DNA of 64,000 bases. Source: Pseudomonadota bacterium. Lineage in GTDB: Bacteria > Pseudomonadota > Alphaproteobacteria > Acetobacterales > Acetobacteraceae. This document shows, one piece after another, positions 36,389-45,250 of the stretch. Within the stretch, counting starts at the first letter, position 1, and each line of letters begins with the position of its first letter. The notes beneath the pieces were generated by a model. That model was not told where the DNA came from and ran no database searches. It saw only the letters and a program-made list of their open reading frames with translations. The DNA is taken from assembly GCA_019351895.1 (NCBI GenBank), contig JABBOH010000009.1, forward strand, positions 1-64,000. The letters run 5' to 3'. A program made the position numbers and the translations under genes.

Positions 36389-37615
36389 TCAAACTGGGCC
36401 GAGCCGCAGCGCGGGCGACGGCGGCGCCGGCGGTCTGGCGCTCGCGCTCGCGAAAATCTCGATCCGGTCTCGCCCGGCCTCCTTGGCGCGGTAAAGCGCC
36501 TGATCCGCGGCCTGCAACAGCGCCGCGCCATCCGAGAGGCCACTTGCGGCACCCGCCACCGCAACGCCGAGGCTGATCGTCACGATGCCGTCCGGCCCGG
36601 CCGGATGAGGCAGCGCCATCTCCCGCACTGCAAGGCGCAGCCGCTCCGCGACCGTCCGCGCCTCCAGGTCCGCGGTACCGGCGAGGAGCACGGCGAATTC
36701 CTCGCCGCCATAGCGAGACACCTCGTCGGTCCTGCGGAGAAGGCCGCCGCGCAGGGCGTGCGCTATGGCGCGCAGGCAGGCGTCGCCTGCCGGATGGCCG
36801 TAACGGTCGTTATAGGCCTTGAAATGGTCGACATCGATCATGAGCACAGCGAGCGGTGTCCCAGTGCGTCGGGAAACGCGCCAAGCCTTCTGCAGACTGT
36901 CGTCGAGGCGGCGGCGATTGCCGAGGCCGGTCAGGGCGTCACGCTGCGCGGTCTGCATGTAGTCCCAGTCCGACTGCTCCTTCACCAAGGCGACGAAGGC
37001 GAAGCTCATCATCAGGTTGAAGCCCATGAGCGTGAAGGCCGAGAAGGGCAAGTCGATCGCATCCGTGCCGATGCCGAGGTCCCGCGCCATCGACACCCCC
37101 TGGGCGATGCCCCAGCCGAGGCAGATCGCCGTTTGGATGGAGAGGAGCGCGGAGACGAACCAGCGGCCGATCCGCCGCTCCGCCCCGGTCGGCCAAAGCG
37201 CGCCGAGGGCGAGGACGAGAAGCGGCGCCACGAGCAGACAGGGCGCGGCGAAGCGCGCTGTCGGTGGCGTGAAGAACCCGGGCAGGCAGCACAGCAGCAG
37301 CCACAGCGCGGGGGGTATCAGCAGGGCCGGCAGCCAGGGGCCCCGGCCTCCCACGGCGCGGCAGCCCATCCAGATGCAGCCGACGGCGACCAGGATGCTG
37401 ACCGGCGCGATGACAACGCCGGCGGGGCCCGGCAGCGCGATGCGCAGGACGAAGCCGAGCGTGCTGAGCAGAGACGCAGCCAGCATCCACACCAAGGCGA
37501 CCTGCTGGCGGTTCTGCAACCAGATGACGACGTAGTTCAGGCTCGTGAGCAGGATCACGAGCACCATCGTCAGGGCCAGGGTCCAAGGTTCGGGAAGGTA
37601 GATCCTGTCCAGCAC
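36389..37615 (-). CDS. Membrane-bound diguanylate cyclase (GGDEF)
   Basis: About 408 residues. Seven hydrophobic segments fill the first two thirds (for example ALTMVLVILLTSLNYVVIW and ALWLLLCCLPGFF). A GGDEF domain follows, with DALTGLGNRR, MIDVDHFKAYND and the active-site GGEEF. An RRTD sequence five residues before GGEEF fits the RxxD inhibitory site, so product feedback is likely. It should make cyclic di-GMP from two GTP. The start is uncertain: I propose GTG 37615 (VLDRIYLP); the frame is open to a GTG at 37711, but that stretch has intergenic composition. The sensor part is not a recognised named domain. Confidence 0.83.
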   Translation of the reverse strand: MLDRIYLPEPWTLALTMVLVILLTSLNYVVIWLQNRQQVALVWMLAASLLSTLGFVLRIALPGPAGVVIAPVSILVAVGCIWMGCRAVGGRGPWLPALLIPPALWLLLCCLPGFFTPPTARFAAPCLLVAPLLVLALGALWPTGAERRIGRWFVSALLSIQTAICLGWGIAQGVSMARDLGIGTDAIDLPFSAFTLMGFNLMMSFAFVALVKEQSDWDYMQTAQRDALTGLGNRRRLDDSLQKAWRVSRRTGTPLAVLMIDVDHFKAYNDRYGHPAGDACLRAIAHALRGGLLRRTDEVSRYGGEEFAVLLAGTADLEARTVAERLRLAVREMALPHPAGPDGIVTISLGVAVAGAASGLSDGAALLQAADQALYRAKEAGRDRIEIFASASARPPAPPSPALRLGPV

Positions 37616-37761
37616 GCGCCATACCGCCGATCGAGCAGATTTCGATGCTAGGCGAATGCACTGGCTCTTGCAACCGCAGGTTGAAGATCGGTCCTCGTGC
37701 GACCCTGGCACGGCGCTTAGGGGATTGACCCCCGGAGCGTCTTCTGACGCAGTCTGTCGCC

Positions 37762-39789
37762 ATGACCCAAGACAATCCGCTCCTCGTGCCCTGGACCACG
37801 CCCTTCGGCGTCCCGCCCTTCGACCTCATCCGGCCCGAGCATTTCGCTCCGGCCTTCGATCAGGCGATGGCCGAGCACCTGGCCGAGATCGCGGCCATCG
37901 GCGGCAACCGCGAGCCTGCGACCTTCGCCAATACGGTGGAAGCCATGGAACGCAGCGGGCGCAGCCTGGAGCGGGTGGGCGCCGTCTTCCACAACCTGTC
38001 GAGCAGCCTGGGCGGTGAAGCCCTGGAGGAGATCGACCGCGAGATGTCGCCGCGTCTCGCGCAGCACGGCATGCGCGTGTCGCTCGACCCCGCGCTGTTC
38101 CGGCGCGTCGCCACGCTCCACCGGCAGCGCGAGACGCTGGGGCTCGCCGAGGACGAGATGCGGCTGCTCGACCGCATGCACCTCAACCTCGTCCGCAGCG
38201 GGGCCGCGCTGGGCGAGATCGAGAAGGCGCGGATGACGGAGATATCGGAGCGTCTCGCGGTGCTCCACACGGCCTTCGGGCAGAACGTGCTGCAAGACGA
38301 GAAGGCCTGGGCGCTCCCGCTCGCCGAGAGCGATCTGAACGGCTTGCCCGATTTCGTCCGCGCGGGGGCGCGTCAGGCGGCGGCGGAACGCGGCCTCGAC
38401 GGCTACGCCATCACCCTCTCGCGCTCGTTGATCGAGCCGTTCCTGACCTTTTCGGCCCGGCGCGATCTGCGACAGACCGCCTACGAGGCCTGGATCGCGC
38501 GCGGGATGCACGCAGGTCCGCACGACAACCGTCCGCTGATCCCCGAGATCCTGGCGCTGCGCGCCGAGCGCGCGAAGCTGCTGGGCTATCCGAGCTTCGC
38601 GGCCTTCCGGCTCGCGGACTCCATGGCGGCCACGCCGGACGCCGCGCGCGGGCTGCTGGACGAGGTCTGGGGCCCGGCAAAGCACAAGGCGGCGGTGGAG
38701 CGGGACCGGCTGCTGGCGGTCGCACGAGCGGAGGGCTTCAACGGCGCGCTGGCTGCCTGGGACTGGCGCTACTACGCCGAGAAGGTGCGGCGGGCCGATT
38801 ACGACCTCGATGAGACGGAGATGAAGCCCTACTTCGTGCTCGAGACCTTGCAGCGCGCGGTCTTTGATACTGCAACGCGGCTGTTCGGCCTCACCTTCAC
38901 GCCTCGCCCGGACATTCCGGTCTATCACCCGGACGTGCGCGCCTACGAGGTGCGGGACGCCGGCGGCCATGTCGGCGTGTTCCTCGCCGATCATTATGCG
39001 CGACCCGATAAACGCTCTGGCGCCTGGATGAGCAGCTTCCGCGACCAGGAGGCGCTGGACGACGCGGTGTCCCCGATCATCGTCAACAACAACAATTTCG
39101 CGAAGTCGCAGCCGACGCTGCTGAGCTTCGACGATGCCGAGACGCTGTTTCATGAGTTCGGCCATGCGCTGCATGGGCTGCTGAGCCGGGTACGATATCC
39201 GTCCCAGTCGGGCACCTCGGTGCGCCGGGACTTCGTGGAACTGCCTTCGCAGATCTACGAACATTGGATCGCGCTGCCGGAGACGCTGCGCGCCTATGCG
39301 CGGCATCACGATACCGGCGCGCCGCTGCCGGATGCGTTGATCGATCGCCTATTGGCGGCCCAGGGCTTCAACCAGGGCTTCGGCACGGTTGAATACACGG
39401 CGGCGGCGCTGATCGACATGGCACTGCACAGCCACCCGGCGCCGCAGACGATCGACATCGTGGCTTTCGAGCGCTCGTTCCTCGAGAGCATCGGCATGCC
39501 CGCCGAGATCGGCATTCGCCACCGGCCGGCGCATTTCCAGCATCTGTTCGCGGGCGGAGGATATGCGGCCGGGTACTACTCGTATCTCTGGTCCGAAGTG
39601 CTGGATGCCGATGGCTTCGAGGCCTTCAAGGAAGCCGGCGATCCCTTCGACGCGGCGACGGCTGCTCGGCTGCGGGTGCTGCTGAGCGCGGGCGACACGC
39701 GCGATCCGATGGCGCTCTACGTAGCGTTCCGGGGCCGCCCGCCGGGCACGGCCGCCTTGCTGCGCAGCCGCGACCTCGTGACGGTCTAG
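37762..39789 (+). CDS. dcp: M3 family zinc metallopeptidase (peptidyl-dipeptidase Dcp type)
   Basis: A 675-residue thimet-like oligopeptidase. The zinc motif HEFGHALH (HExxH) is near residue 461, with the third ligand region downstream. N-terminal NPLLVPWTTPFGVPPFDLIRPEHF matches the Dcp/oligopeptidase A start. There is no signal peptide, so it degrades short peptides in the cytoplasm. Dcp removes C-terminal dipeptides; the close relative PrlC (oligopeptidase A) cannot be fully excluded. It is divergent from the GGDEF gene and converges with the isomerase at 39800. Confidence 0.9.
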   Translation: MTQDNPLLVPWTTPFGVPPFDLIRPEHFAPAFDQAMAEHLAEIAAIGGNREPATFANTVEAMERSGRSLERVGAVFHNLSSSLGGEALEEIDREMSPRLAQHGMRVSLDPALFRRVATLHRQRETLGLAEDEMRLLDRMHLNLVRSGAALGEIEKARMTEISERLAVLHTAFGQNVLQDEKAWALPLAESDLNGLPDFVRAGARQAAAERGLDGYAITLSRSLIEPFLTFSARRDLRQTAYEAWIARGMHAGPHDNRPLIPEILALRAERAKLLGYPSFAAFRLADSMAATPDAARGLLDEVWGPAKHKAAVERDRLLAVARAEGFNGALAAWDWRYYAEKVRRADYDLDETEMKPYFVLETLQRAVFDTATRLFGLTFTPRPDIPVYHPDVRAYEVRDAGGHVGVFLADHYARPDKRSGAWMSSFRDQEALDDAVSPIIVNNNNFAKSQPTLLSFDDAETLFHEFGHALHGLLSRVRYPSQSGTSVRRDFVELPSQIYEHWIALPETLRAYARHHDTGAPLPDALIDRLLAAQGFNQGFGTVEYTAAALIDMALHSHPAPQTIDIVAFERSFLESIGMPAEIGIRHRPAHFQHLFAGGGYAAGYYSYLWSEVLDADGFEAFKEAGDPFDAATAARLRVLLSAGDTRDPMALYVAFRGRPPGTAALLRSRDLVTV

Positions 39790-39799
39790 GGAGGCGCGG

Positions 39800-40855
39800 T
39801 CAGCCGAGGCCGAGCAGCTTCCGGTTGGTTGCAAGGTCGACACCGCTCGCCGCGAAATCGTCGAAGGCGCGCCCCGCCACCTGAATGATGTGGTTGGCGA
39901 TGAAGGGGGCGCCCTCGGCCGCGCCCTGTTCGCTGTCCTTGATGCAGCACTCCCATTCCAGAACGGCCCAGCCGTCGAAGCCGTATTGCGACAGCTTGGA
40001 GAAGATGGCGCCGAAATCCACCTGCCCGTCGCCGAGCGAGCGGAAGCGCCCGGCGCGGTTGGCCCAGGGCTGGAAGCCCGAATAGACGCCCTGCCGTCCG
40101 GTCGGGTTGAACTCGGCGTCCTTGGCGTGGAACATGCGGATGCGCTGGTGATAGATGTCGATGTAGTCGAGATAGTCGAGTTGCTGCAGCACGAAGTGGC
40201 TGGGATCGTAGAGCAGGTTGGCGCGCGCATGGTTGCCGACGCGCTCCAGGAACATCTCGTAGGTCACGCCGTCATGCAGATCCTCGCCCGGGTGGATCTC
40301 GTAGCAAAGATCGACGCCGGCATCGTCGAAGGCATCGAGGATCGGGCGCCAGCGGCGGGCGAGTTCGTCGAAGGCGGTCTCCACAAGTCCTGCGGGCCGC
40401 TGCGGCCAGGGATAGACGAATGGCCAGGCAAGCGCGCCCGAGAAGGTCGCATGCGCGGTGAGGCCGAGATTGCGGGAAGCGCGCGCGGCCAGCATGAGCT
40501 GGTTCACCGCCCACTCCTGCCGCGCAGCTGGGTTGCCGTGCACCGCCGGGGGCGCGAAACCATCGAAAGCGATGTCGTAGGCTGGATGCACGGCGACGAG
40601 CTGGCCCTGCAGATGGGTCGATAGCTCGGTCAACGCGACGCCCGCTTCGGCGAGTGTGCCGCGCACCTCATCGCAGTAGTCACGGCTTTCGGCGGCGCGG
40701 GCGAGGTCGAAAAGCCGGGCGTCCCAGGAGGGGATCTGCACGCCTTCGTAGCCGTGGCCCGCCGCCCAGCGCGCGATGGCGCTAAGGCTGTTGTACGGGG
40801 CTGCGTCTCCGGCGAACTGCGCCAGAAAGATCGCGGGGCCTTTGATGGTGCGCAT
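39800..40855 (-). CDS. Sugar phosphate isomerase/epimerase (TIM barrel)
   Basis: A 351-residue xylose-isomerase-like barrel. Likely metal ligands lie in CYEIHPGEDLHDG (Glu/His), LLYDPSHFVLQ (Asp/His), MFHAKDAEF (His/Asp) and VLEWECC (Glu). I chose ATG 40855 (MRTIKGPAIFLAQF) with GGGGAGAG about eight bases upstream. It is longer than the 30123-30947 isomerase and not clearly its paralogue. Proteins like this often act on keto-sugars or inosose derivatives together with Gfo/Idh/MocA enzymes. None is adjacent here, so the gene looks solitary. Confidence 0.83.
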   Translation of the reverse strand: MRTIKGPAIFLAQFAGDAAPYNSLSAIARWAAGHGYEGVQIPSWDARLFDLARAAESRDYCDEVRGTLAEAGVALTELSTHLQGQLVAVHPAYDIAFDGFAPPAVHGNPAARQEWAVNQLMLAARASRNLGLTAHATFSGALAWPFVYPWPQRPAGLVETAFDELARRWRPILDAFDDAGVDLCYEIHPGEDLHDGVTYEMFLERVGNHARANLLYDPSHFVLQQLDYLDYIDIYHQRIRMFHAKDAEFNPTGRQGVYSGFQPWANRAGRFRSLGDGQVDFGAIFSKLSQYGFDGWAVLEWECCIKDSEQGAAEGAPFIANHIIQVAGRAFDDFAASGVDLATNRKLLGLG

Positions 40856-40959
40856 GGCGGTGGCTCTCCCCTGGTCGCGCTTCTGCTTGTTGCTTGCGGG
40901 CACCTTATCCCTGGACCGATGAAACTCAACCCCGGACCGGAGCGTAATCGGCATCGGCG

Positions 40960-41685
40960 TCAGGCCGAGTTCGGGCCGGCTTCCTTCTGTGCCGGCAGCT
41001 CCGCGGCTGGCGGCACGGGGGTTTCGAGCGGCGCGAGCAGGTCAGGGTCGTTGTTCTTCGGGCTGTTGACCCGGCTGGAGACCGGCCACAGCGTCAGCGT
41101 CCCGTCCGCTGCGGGCCGCAGCAGAGGGGCGGCGTCGGCCTCTGTCTCGCCGAGCCAGGCGGCCCAATCGGCCGGTTCGACGACCAGCGGCATGCGGTCG
41201 TGCACCGCGCGCATCTCGGCATTGGCGGCGGTCGTGATGATCGCGAAGCTGCGGATGACCTCGCCCTCGGGCGACCGCCAGCCCTCCCAGATCGCGCCGA
41301 GCGCCAGCGGCGCGCCGTCCTGCAGGCCGATGGCGAAAGGTTGCTTCGCGGCTCCCGTCTTGCGCCACTCGAAGAAGCAGGCGGCGGGGACGAGGCATCG
41401 CCGCGCCGCGAACGCGCCCCGGAACAGGCCGCTGGTCGCCACCGTCTCGGCCCGTGCGTTGATCGGCTTCGGCGCACCCTGCAGCGCCTTCGTGAAGTGC
41501 GGGATGAGGCCCCAGCGCAGTGCGTCGAGATGCCGGACGCCGGTGGCGGGATGCCGCCGCACCACCAGCGCATCCTGGCTTGGCGCGATGTTCCAGGAGG
41601 GCGGCAAGTTCGGCGCGCCATCCTCCGTCTCGAAGAGGCGCCGGATGAGTTCGGCAGAGAGCGTGGAGGCGAAGCGGCCGCACAT
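40960..41685 (-). CDS. SOS response-associated peptidase (SRAP/YedK/HMCES family)
   Basis: A 241-residue SRAP protein. The catalytic Cys2 (MCGRFAS) forms a covalent DNA-protein crosslink with abasic sites in single-stranded DNA in this family. The other conserved residues are present: Asn in PINARAET, Glu in CFFEWRK and His in VHDRMPLVV. Removal of Met1 is required to expose Cys2. It protects genome integrity at replication forks. The C-terminal tail after NSPKNND is extended and Pro/Glu-rich. Confidence 0.93.
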   Translation of the reverse strand: MCGRFASTLSAELIRRLFETEDGAPNLPPSWNIAPSQDALVVRRHPATGVRHLDALRWGLIPHFTKALQGAPKPINARAETVATSGLFRGAFAARRCLVPAACFFEWRKTGAAKQPFAIGLQDGAPLALGAIWEGWRSPEGEVIRSFAIITTAANAEMRAVHDRMPLVVEPADWAAWLGETEADAAPLLRPAADGTLTLWPVSSRVNSPKNNDPDLLAPLETPVPPAAELPAQKEAGPNSA

Positions 41686-41756
41686 GGGTCCGACAGGGCT
41701 CGGGCGTTACGCGGGGGCGGGCGCGCAGACGGTGAGGGGGAGCGGCGCGATCGGGT

Positions 41757-43682
41757 TCATGGGACGGCTCCCGCCGGTTGATGGGCGAAGCCTAAGCGGG
41801 TCGTGGCGTTTTGCCCAGCATCGGCCGGCGCCGCCTGCCAGACCTGCACCGCGGCCGGGGGCACCACGATCCGCGCGGCTCCCGGACGAAGCGCCGGATC
41901 GGCCTCCTGCGCGATCCGCAGCACCGCATCTCCCAGCCGCACGGTCAGGGTCTGCCGCCCCGCGACAGTTGGCCCGACCTCCAGGATCATCCCCGCGTGG
42001 CCGCCGCTGGCGCCGACGCGCAGCCGCTCGGGCGCGACGGACCACGCCACGGCGACGGCCGGCGGCAGCGGCGGACCGGCAACGGCGATGCGGATTCCGC
42101 TGCCGATGTCGATGGCGTCCGCCGCTGCCGTGACCCCGGAAGCGATCGTCTCCGCCCCCAGGATGCGCGCGACGGTCGCATTGGCCGGACGGGCGAAGAC
42201 CGCGTTCACCGGCCCCGCCTGCAGCACCAGCCCCGCCTGGAGGACGATGAGTTCGTCGGCGAGGATGAACGCCTCCTCCGGATCGTGCGTCACCAGGATC
42301 GTGGTCGCCGCCACCTCGGCCTGCAGCCGCCGCAATTCCTGCCGCAGCTGGGCGCGGAGCGGGGTGTCGAGCGCTGAGAACGGCTCGTCCAGCAGCAGCA
42401 GCCTGGATGGCCGGCAGAAGGCGCGGGCGATCGCGACCCGCTGCTGCTGGCCCAGGGAAAGTGTGGAGGGAAGGCGCCGCTCCAACCCGGCAAGGCCGAG
42501 GCGCTCGAACCAGAAGCGGGCGCGATCCGCGTCGCTGTCGGTCGCGAAACGGAGCTGCCGCTCGGCTGTCAGATGGGGAAAGAGCCCGTAGCTTTGCGGA
42601 ACGTAGGCGATGCCGCGCCGTTCCGGCGGCAAGGACGAGAGGATGCGTCCGCCTATGTCGAGCCGGTCGTCACGCTGGTGGTCGAGGCCCGCGATCGCCC
42701 TGAGCGTCAGCGACTTGCCGGAGCCGGATGCGCCGAGCAGCGCGATCCGGCGCGCCGTGGTTTCGTGGTCGATGCCGAGGGTGAAGCCGTCAAGAGCACG
42801 GCGGAAGGCGAAGCGCAGCGGCGGCGGGATGCCCCTCGGCTGCGGCGGTATCCCGGCCGGATGGGGCGCGGCCTCCACCGCCGTCTCCTCCGCCGCGAGC
42901 ATGGTCGCGGGCGCATCCGTCCGCCCGGCGCGCGACGGGGTGAGCCGCGTCGCCAGCAGCATGACGGCGAAGGCGGCGCCGAGGGTCGGCGCGAGTATCG
43001 GCAGCATGGCCGGCAGCCCCTCGCTGCCGAAGGCGACGAAGGTGTACACCGGCAGCGAATAGGGGTGGTAGGCAACCATTACCGTCGCGCCGAACTCGCC
43101 GAAGGCGCGCAGCCAGCACAGCAGCATGCCGGCCGCGATGCCGCGCCATGCAAGCGGCAGGCTCGCCCGGAAGAACACGCCGGAGGGGCCGTGGCCGAGG
43201 GTCGCCGCCACATCCTCCAGCACCGGATCGACGGTCCCGAAGGCCGAACGGGCGGCGATGATCAGGAAGGGCGCGGCGACGAAGGCTTCCGCCAGCACGA
43301 TGCCGATGAAGGAGTCCGTGAGGGCGCCGTGGGTGAGCGCACCGAGCGGGCTCGCATAGCCCAGCAGGAACAGCAGCAGGATGCCGCTGGCGAGCGGCGG
43401 CAGTGCGAGGGGCAGTTGGACCACGAAGCCGAGCAGCGCCATCGCCCGGCCCGACCGCCGCGCCAGCAGCAGGCCGAGCGGGATGGCGCCCAGCGCCACG
43501 AGCACCGTCGCGGCCGTGGCGCTGAGCAGGGACACCGCCACGGCGGCGCCGAGACTCCCCCAGTCCGCGCTCGCCCAGCCGGCGCCGCCCGTCATGGCGA
43601 GGCCCGCGAGGAAGGGCGCGATGAGGTAGAGCGCCAGCAGGCCGCCGAGCCATGGCAGGGCGGGCCAGGACCGCTGCCTCAC
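41757..43682 (-). CDS. Fused molybdate ABC transporter permease-ATPase (ModB-ModC)
   Basis: A 641-residue polypeptide combining two normally separate subunits. Residues 1 to about 235 are a ModB-like permease with six hydrophobic segments and an EDVAATLGHGPSGVFF coupling loop. A proline-rich linker follows. The ABC domain starts near 285, with Walker A GASGSGKS at about 319, signature LSLGQQQR near 409 (Leu replaces the usual Gly) and Walker B LLLLDEPFSALD near 430. A C-terminal TOBE-like regulatory part covers about 515-625. Translation starts at GTG 43682 without an obvious ribosome site, 37 bases after the modA stop. It should import molybdate or tungstate. The fusion is continuous with no frame change. 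Confidence 0.88.
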   Translation of the reverse strand: MRQRSWPALPWLGGLLALYLIAPFLAGLAMTGGAGWASADWGSLGAAVAVSLLSATAATVLVALGAIPLGLLLARRSGRAMALLGFVVQLPLALPPLASGILLLFLLGYASPLGALTHGALTDSFIGIVLAEAFVAAPFLIIAARSAFGTVDPVLEDVAATLGHGPSGVFFRASLPLAWRGIAAGMLLCWLRAFGEFGATVMVAYHPYSLPVYTFVAFGSEGLPAMLPILAPTLGAAFAVMLLATRLTPSRAGRTDAPATMLAAEETAVEAAPHPAGIPPQPRGIPPPLRFAFRRALDGFTLGIDHETTARRIALLGASGSGKSLTLRAIAGLDHQRDDRLDIGGRILSSLPPERRGIAYVPQSYGLFPHLTAERQLRFATDSDADRARFWFERLGLAGLERRLPSTLSLGQQQRVAIARAFCRPSRLLLLDEPFSALDTPLRAQLRQELRRLQAEVAATTILVTHDPEEAFILADELIVLQAGLVLQAGPVNAVFARPANATVARILGAETIASGVTAAADAIDIGSGIRIAVAGPPLPPAVAVAWSVAPERLRVGASGGHAGMILEVGPTVAGRQTLTVRLGDAVLRIAQEADPALRPGAARIVVPPAAVQVWQAAPADAGQNATTRLGFAHQPAGAVP

Positions 43683-43719
43683 CGCCGATGCCGCGTCGCG
43701 TGGCGCATCAACCGTCGCA

Positions 43720-44625
43720 TTATTTCGCAGGCTTGCTCAGAGCCAGGATCGCGGGCGGCACCTTGTGGGTGTCGCCGCTGATCGTCGGCGGCACGAGGTC
43801 GAGCCCGTGGTCGCGCATCAGCGCCGTACCCTGCGGGCCGAGCAGGAAGGCGAGGAAGCGGACCGCGCCCGTCCTGTTGGGCGCGCGGCTCAGGACCGTC
43901 GCGGTGTAATGCGCACTGAGGCTGATGTCGGCGGGCAGCGCGATCGACGGGATGTGCAGGTCGGTCGTCTCCGTCGAGTAGAAGAAGCCGACATCGATCT
44001 GGCCGGATTGCAGCCGGCCGACGAGGGTTTCCTCCGGCAGGACCTGGGCGGGATTCTCAGGCGCCCCCAGAACCTGCCGGGAAAGATCGGGCATCTTGTA
44101 GGTCTGCGCGGCTTTCTTCAGCAGATCGAGCGTGAGCCGCCCCTTGGGGTCGAGCTTCGGGTCGGTGCGGCCGATCCTGATGCCGGGCTTTTGCAGCACC
44201 TCATACCAGGGCTTGGTCTTGAGATCAGCGGCGAAGCGGCTGGACGGGTTGTAGCCGATCACGAGCGGCGACTTCGCGAAGGTCACATACCAGTCGACCC
44301 AGCCGCCGTTCGTCGCGCCCATGAGCGCGGCGTTCACCTTCGGGTTGGCGCTGATGAAGACATCCCCGGGCACGAGCTTGCCCTTGATCTCGTTCGCGAG
44401 CTTGTTCGATCCGCCCGCATAGCCGCGGAAGTCGGCGCCCTCGATCTTATCGAAGGCAGCGCCGACGCCGTGCTCCATCAGGTTCACCAGAGAGCCCGCG
44501 TAGAGCACGTTGACCGTGCCCGGAGCGGCGGCGGATCGGGCCGAGGCCATCGCCGGCGGCAATGCGAATGTCAGGCCGCCCAGAAGAACCTCGCGTCTCA
44601 GCACCGCACTCTCCTGCTCATCCAT
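43720..44625 (-). CDS. modA: Molybdate/tungstate-binding periplasmic protein
   Basis: About 301 residues, related to the ModA/WtpA family. An N-terminal signal region (VLLGGLTFALPPAMASARSAAA) precedes TVNVLYAGSLVNLMEHGVG, and DVFISANPKVNAALM, KSPLVIGYNPSSRF and IDVGFFYSTET follow. I list ATG 44625, but GTG 44604 (MLRREVLLGG) has AGGAG about seven bases upstream and would give a cleaner signal peptide. It is 58 bases downstream of modE and 37 upstream of the fused transporter. YAGSLVNLME is typical of the WtpA-like branch, so tungstate is also possible. Confidence 0.87.
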   Translation of the reverse strand: MDEQESAVLRREVLLGGLTFALPPAMASARSAAAPGTVNVLYAGSLVNLMEHGVGAAFDKIEGADFRGYAGGSNKLANEIKGKLVPGDVFISANPKVNAALMGATNGGWVDWYVTFAKSPLVIGYNPSSRFAADLKTKPWYEVLQKPGIRIGRTDPKLDPKGRLTLDLLKKAAQTYKMPDLSRQVLGAPENPAQVLPEETLVGRLQSGQIDVGFFYSTETTDLHIPSIALPADISLSAHYTATVLSRAPNRTGAVRFLAFLLGPQGTALMRDHGLDLVPPTISGDTHKVPPAILALSKPAK

Positions 44626-44683
44626 GACCCAAGCGTCGTGGTCGTTATTCCCGGCGGAAGATAGCGCTCCGGCTTGGGTGCGA

Positions 44684-45058
44684 CTAGAGGTGGGCCGATG
44701 ACGGCGGCCCGACCGGATCGGGCTTGTCGACCTCCTGCTGTAGAGCGGCCACATGTTCGCGGGCGGCCTCTGCCGCGGCCGCCTCGATGGCGCGAAACCG
44801 AGCGACGAGGGTGAGGCCGAGCGGCGTCAGGACAGCGCCGCCGCCATGCCTGCCGCCCGCCTGACGGATGGCGACGGGCTTGCCGAAGATGCGGTTGGTT
44901 TCCTCGACCAGTTCCCAGGCGCGGCGATAGGACATGCCCATCGCCCGGCCGGCGGCGGCAATCGAACCGAACTCGCCGATTTTCTCGAGGAGCGCGATCT
45001 TCCCGGGTCCGATGCGGCCCTCCGGGTCGAGATAGATGCGGAGGCTCATGGACGGCAT
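44684..45058 (-). CDS. modE: ModE-type molybdate regulator, N-terminal domain only
   Basis: A 124-residue winged-helix protein of the ModE/LysR-like type: GRIGPGKIALLEKIGEFGSI, AAGRAMGMSYRRAWELVEE and GRHGGGAVLTPLG. The TOBE molybdate-binding domains of full-length ModE (about 260 residues) are missing, so metal sensing must come from elsewhere, perhaps the TOBE region of the fused transporter. I chose ATG 45058 with GGGAAG six bases upstream; ATG 45049 is possible. It is the first gene of the mod operon and divergent from the MFS gene. Confidence 0.87.
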   Translation of the reverse strand: MPSMSLRIYLDPEGRIGPGKIALLEKIGEFGSIAAAGRAMGMSYRRAWELVEETNRIFGKPVAIRQAGGRHGGGAVLTPLGLTLVARFRAIEAAAAEAAREHVAALQQEVDKPDPVGPPSSAHL

Positions 45059-45250
45059 GACGGTCTTCCCATGCTCCGGTCCAGCGTGCAGTCTACCACG
45101 CACGGCCTACAGCACCCGGCTTCGGCCGGCCAACCGATGCAGCTTGGCGGCAGCGCCGCGATGGCGGGCGGGCAGGGTCTTCTTCTTGCGGCCCTCGCGC
45201 CTCCATCGCCCGCTCGCTCCCCTGCAGCCTCAGGAAGTGCGCGACCCCGC

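Noticed and set aside
37717-39309. 530-codon minus-strand frame opposite the M3 peptidase
   Set aside because: The plus strand has the HEFGH zinc motif and full family length; the antisense frame has none.
41757-43682. Possible missed stop/start between separate modB and modC genes
   Set aside because: The reading frame is unbroken through the linker and no start with a ribosome site precedes the ATPase part, so a true fusion is the simplest reading.
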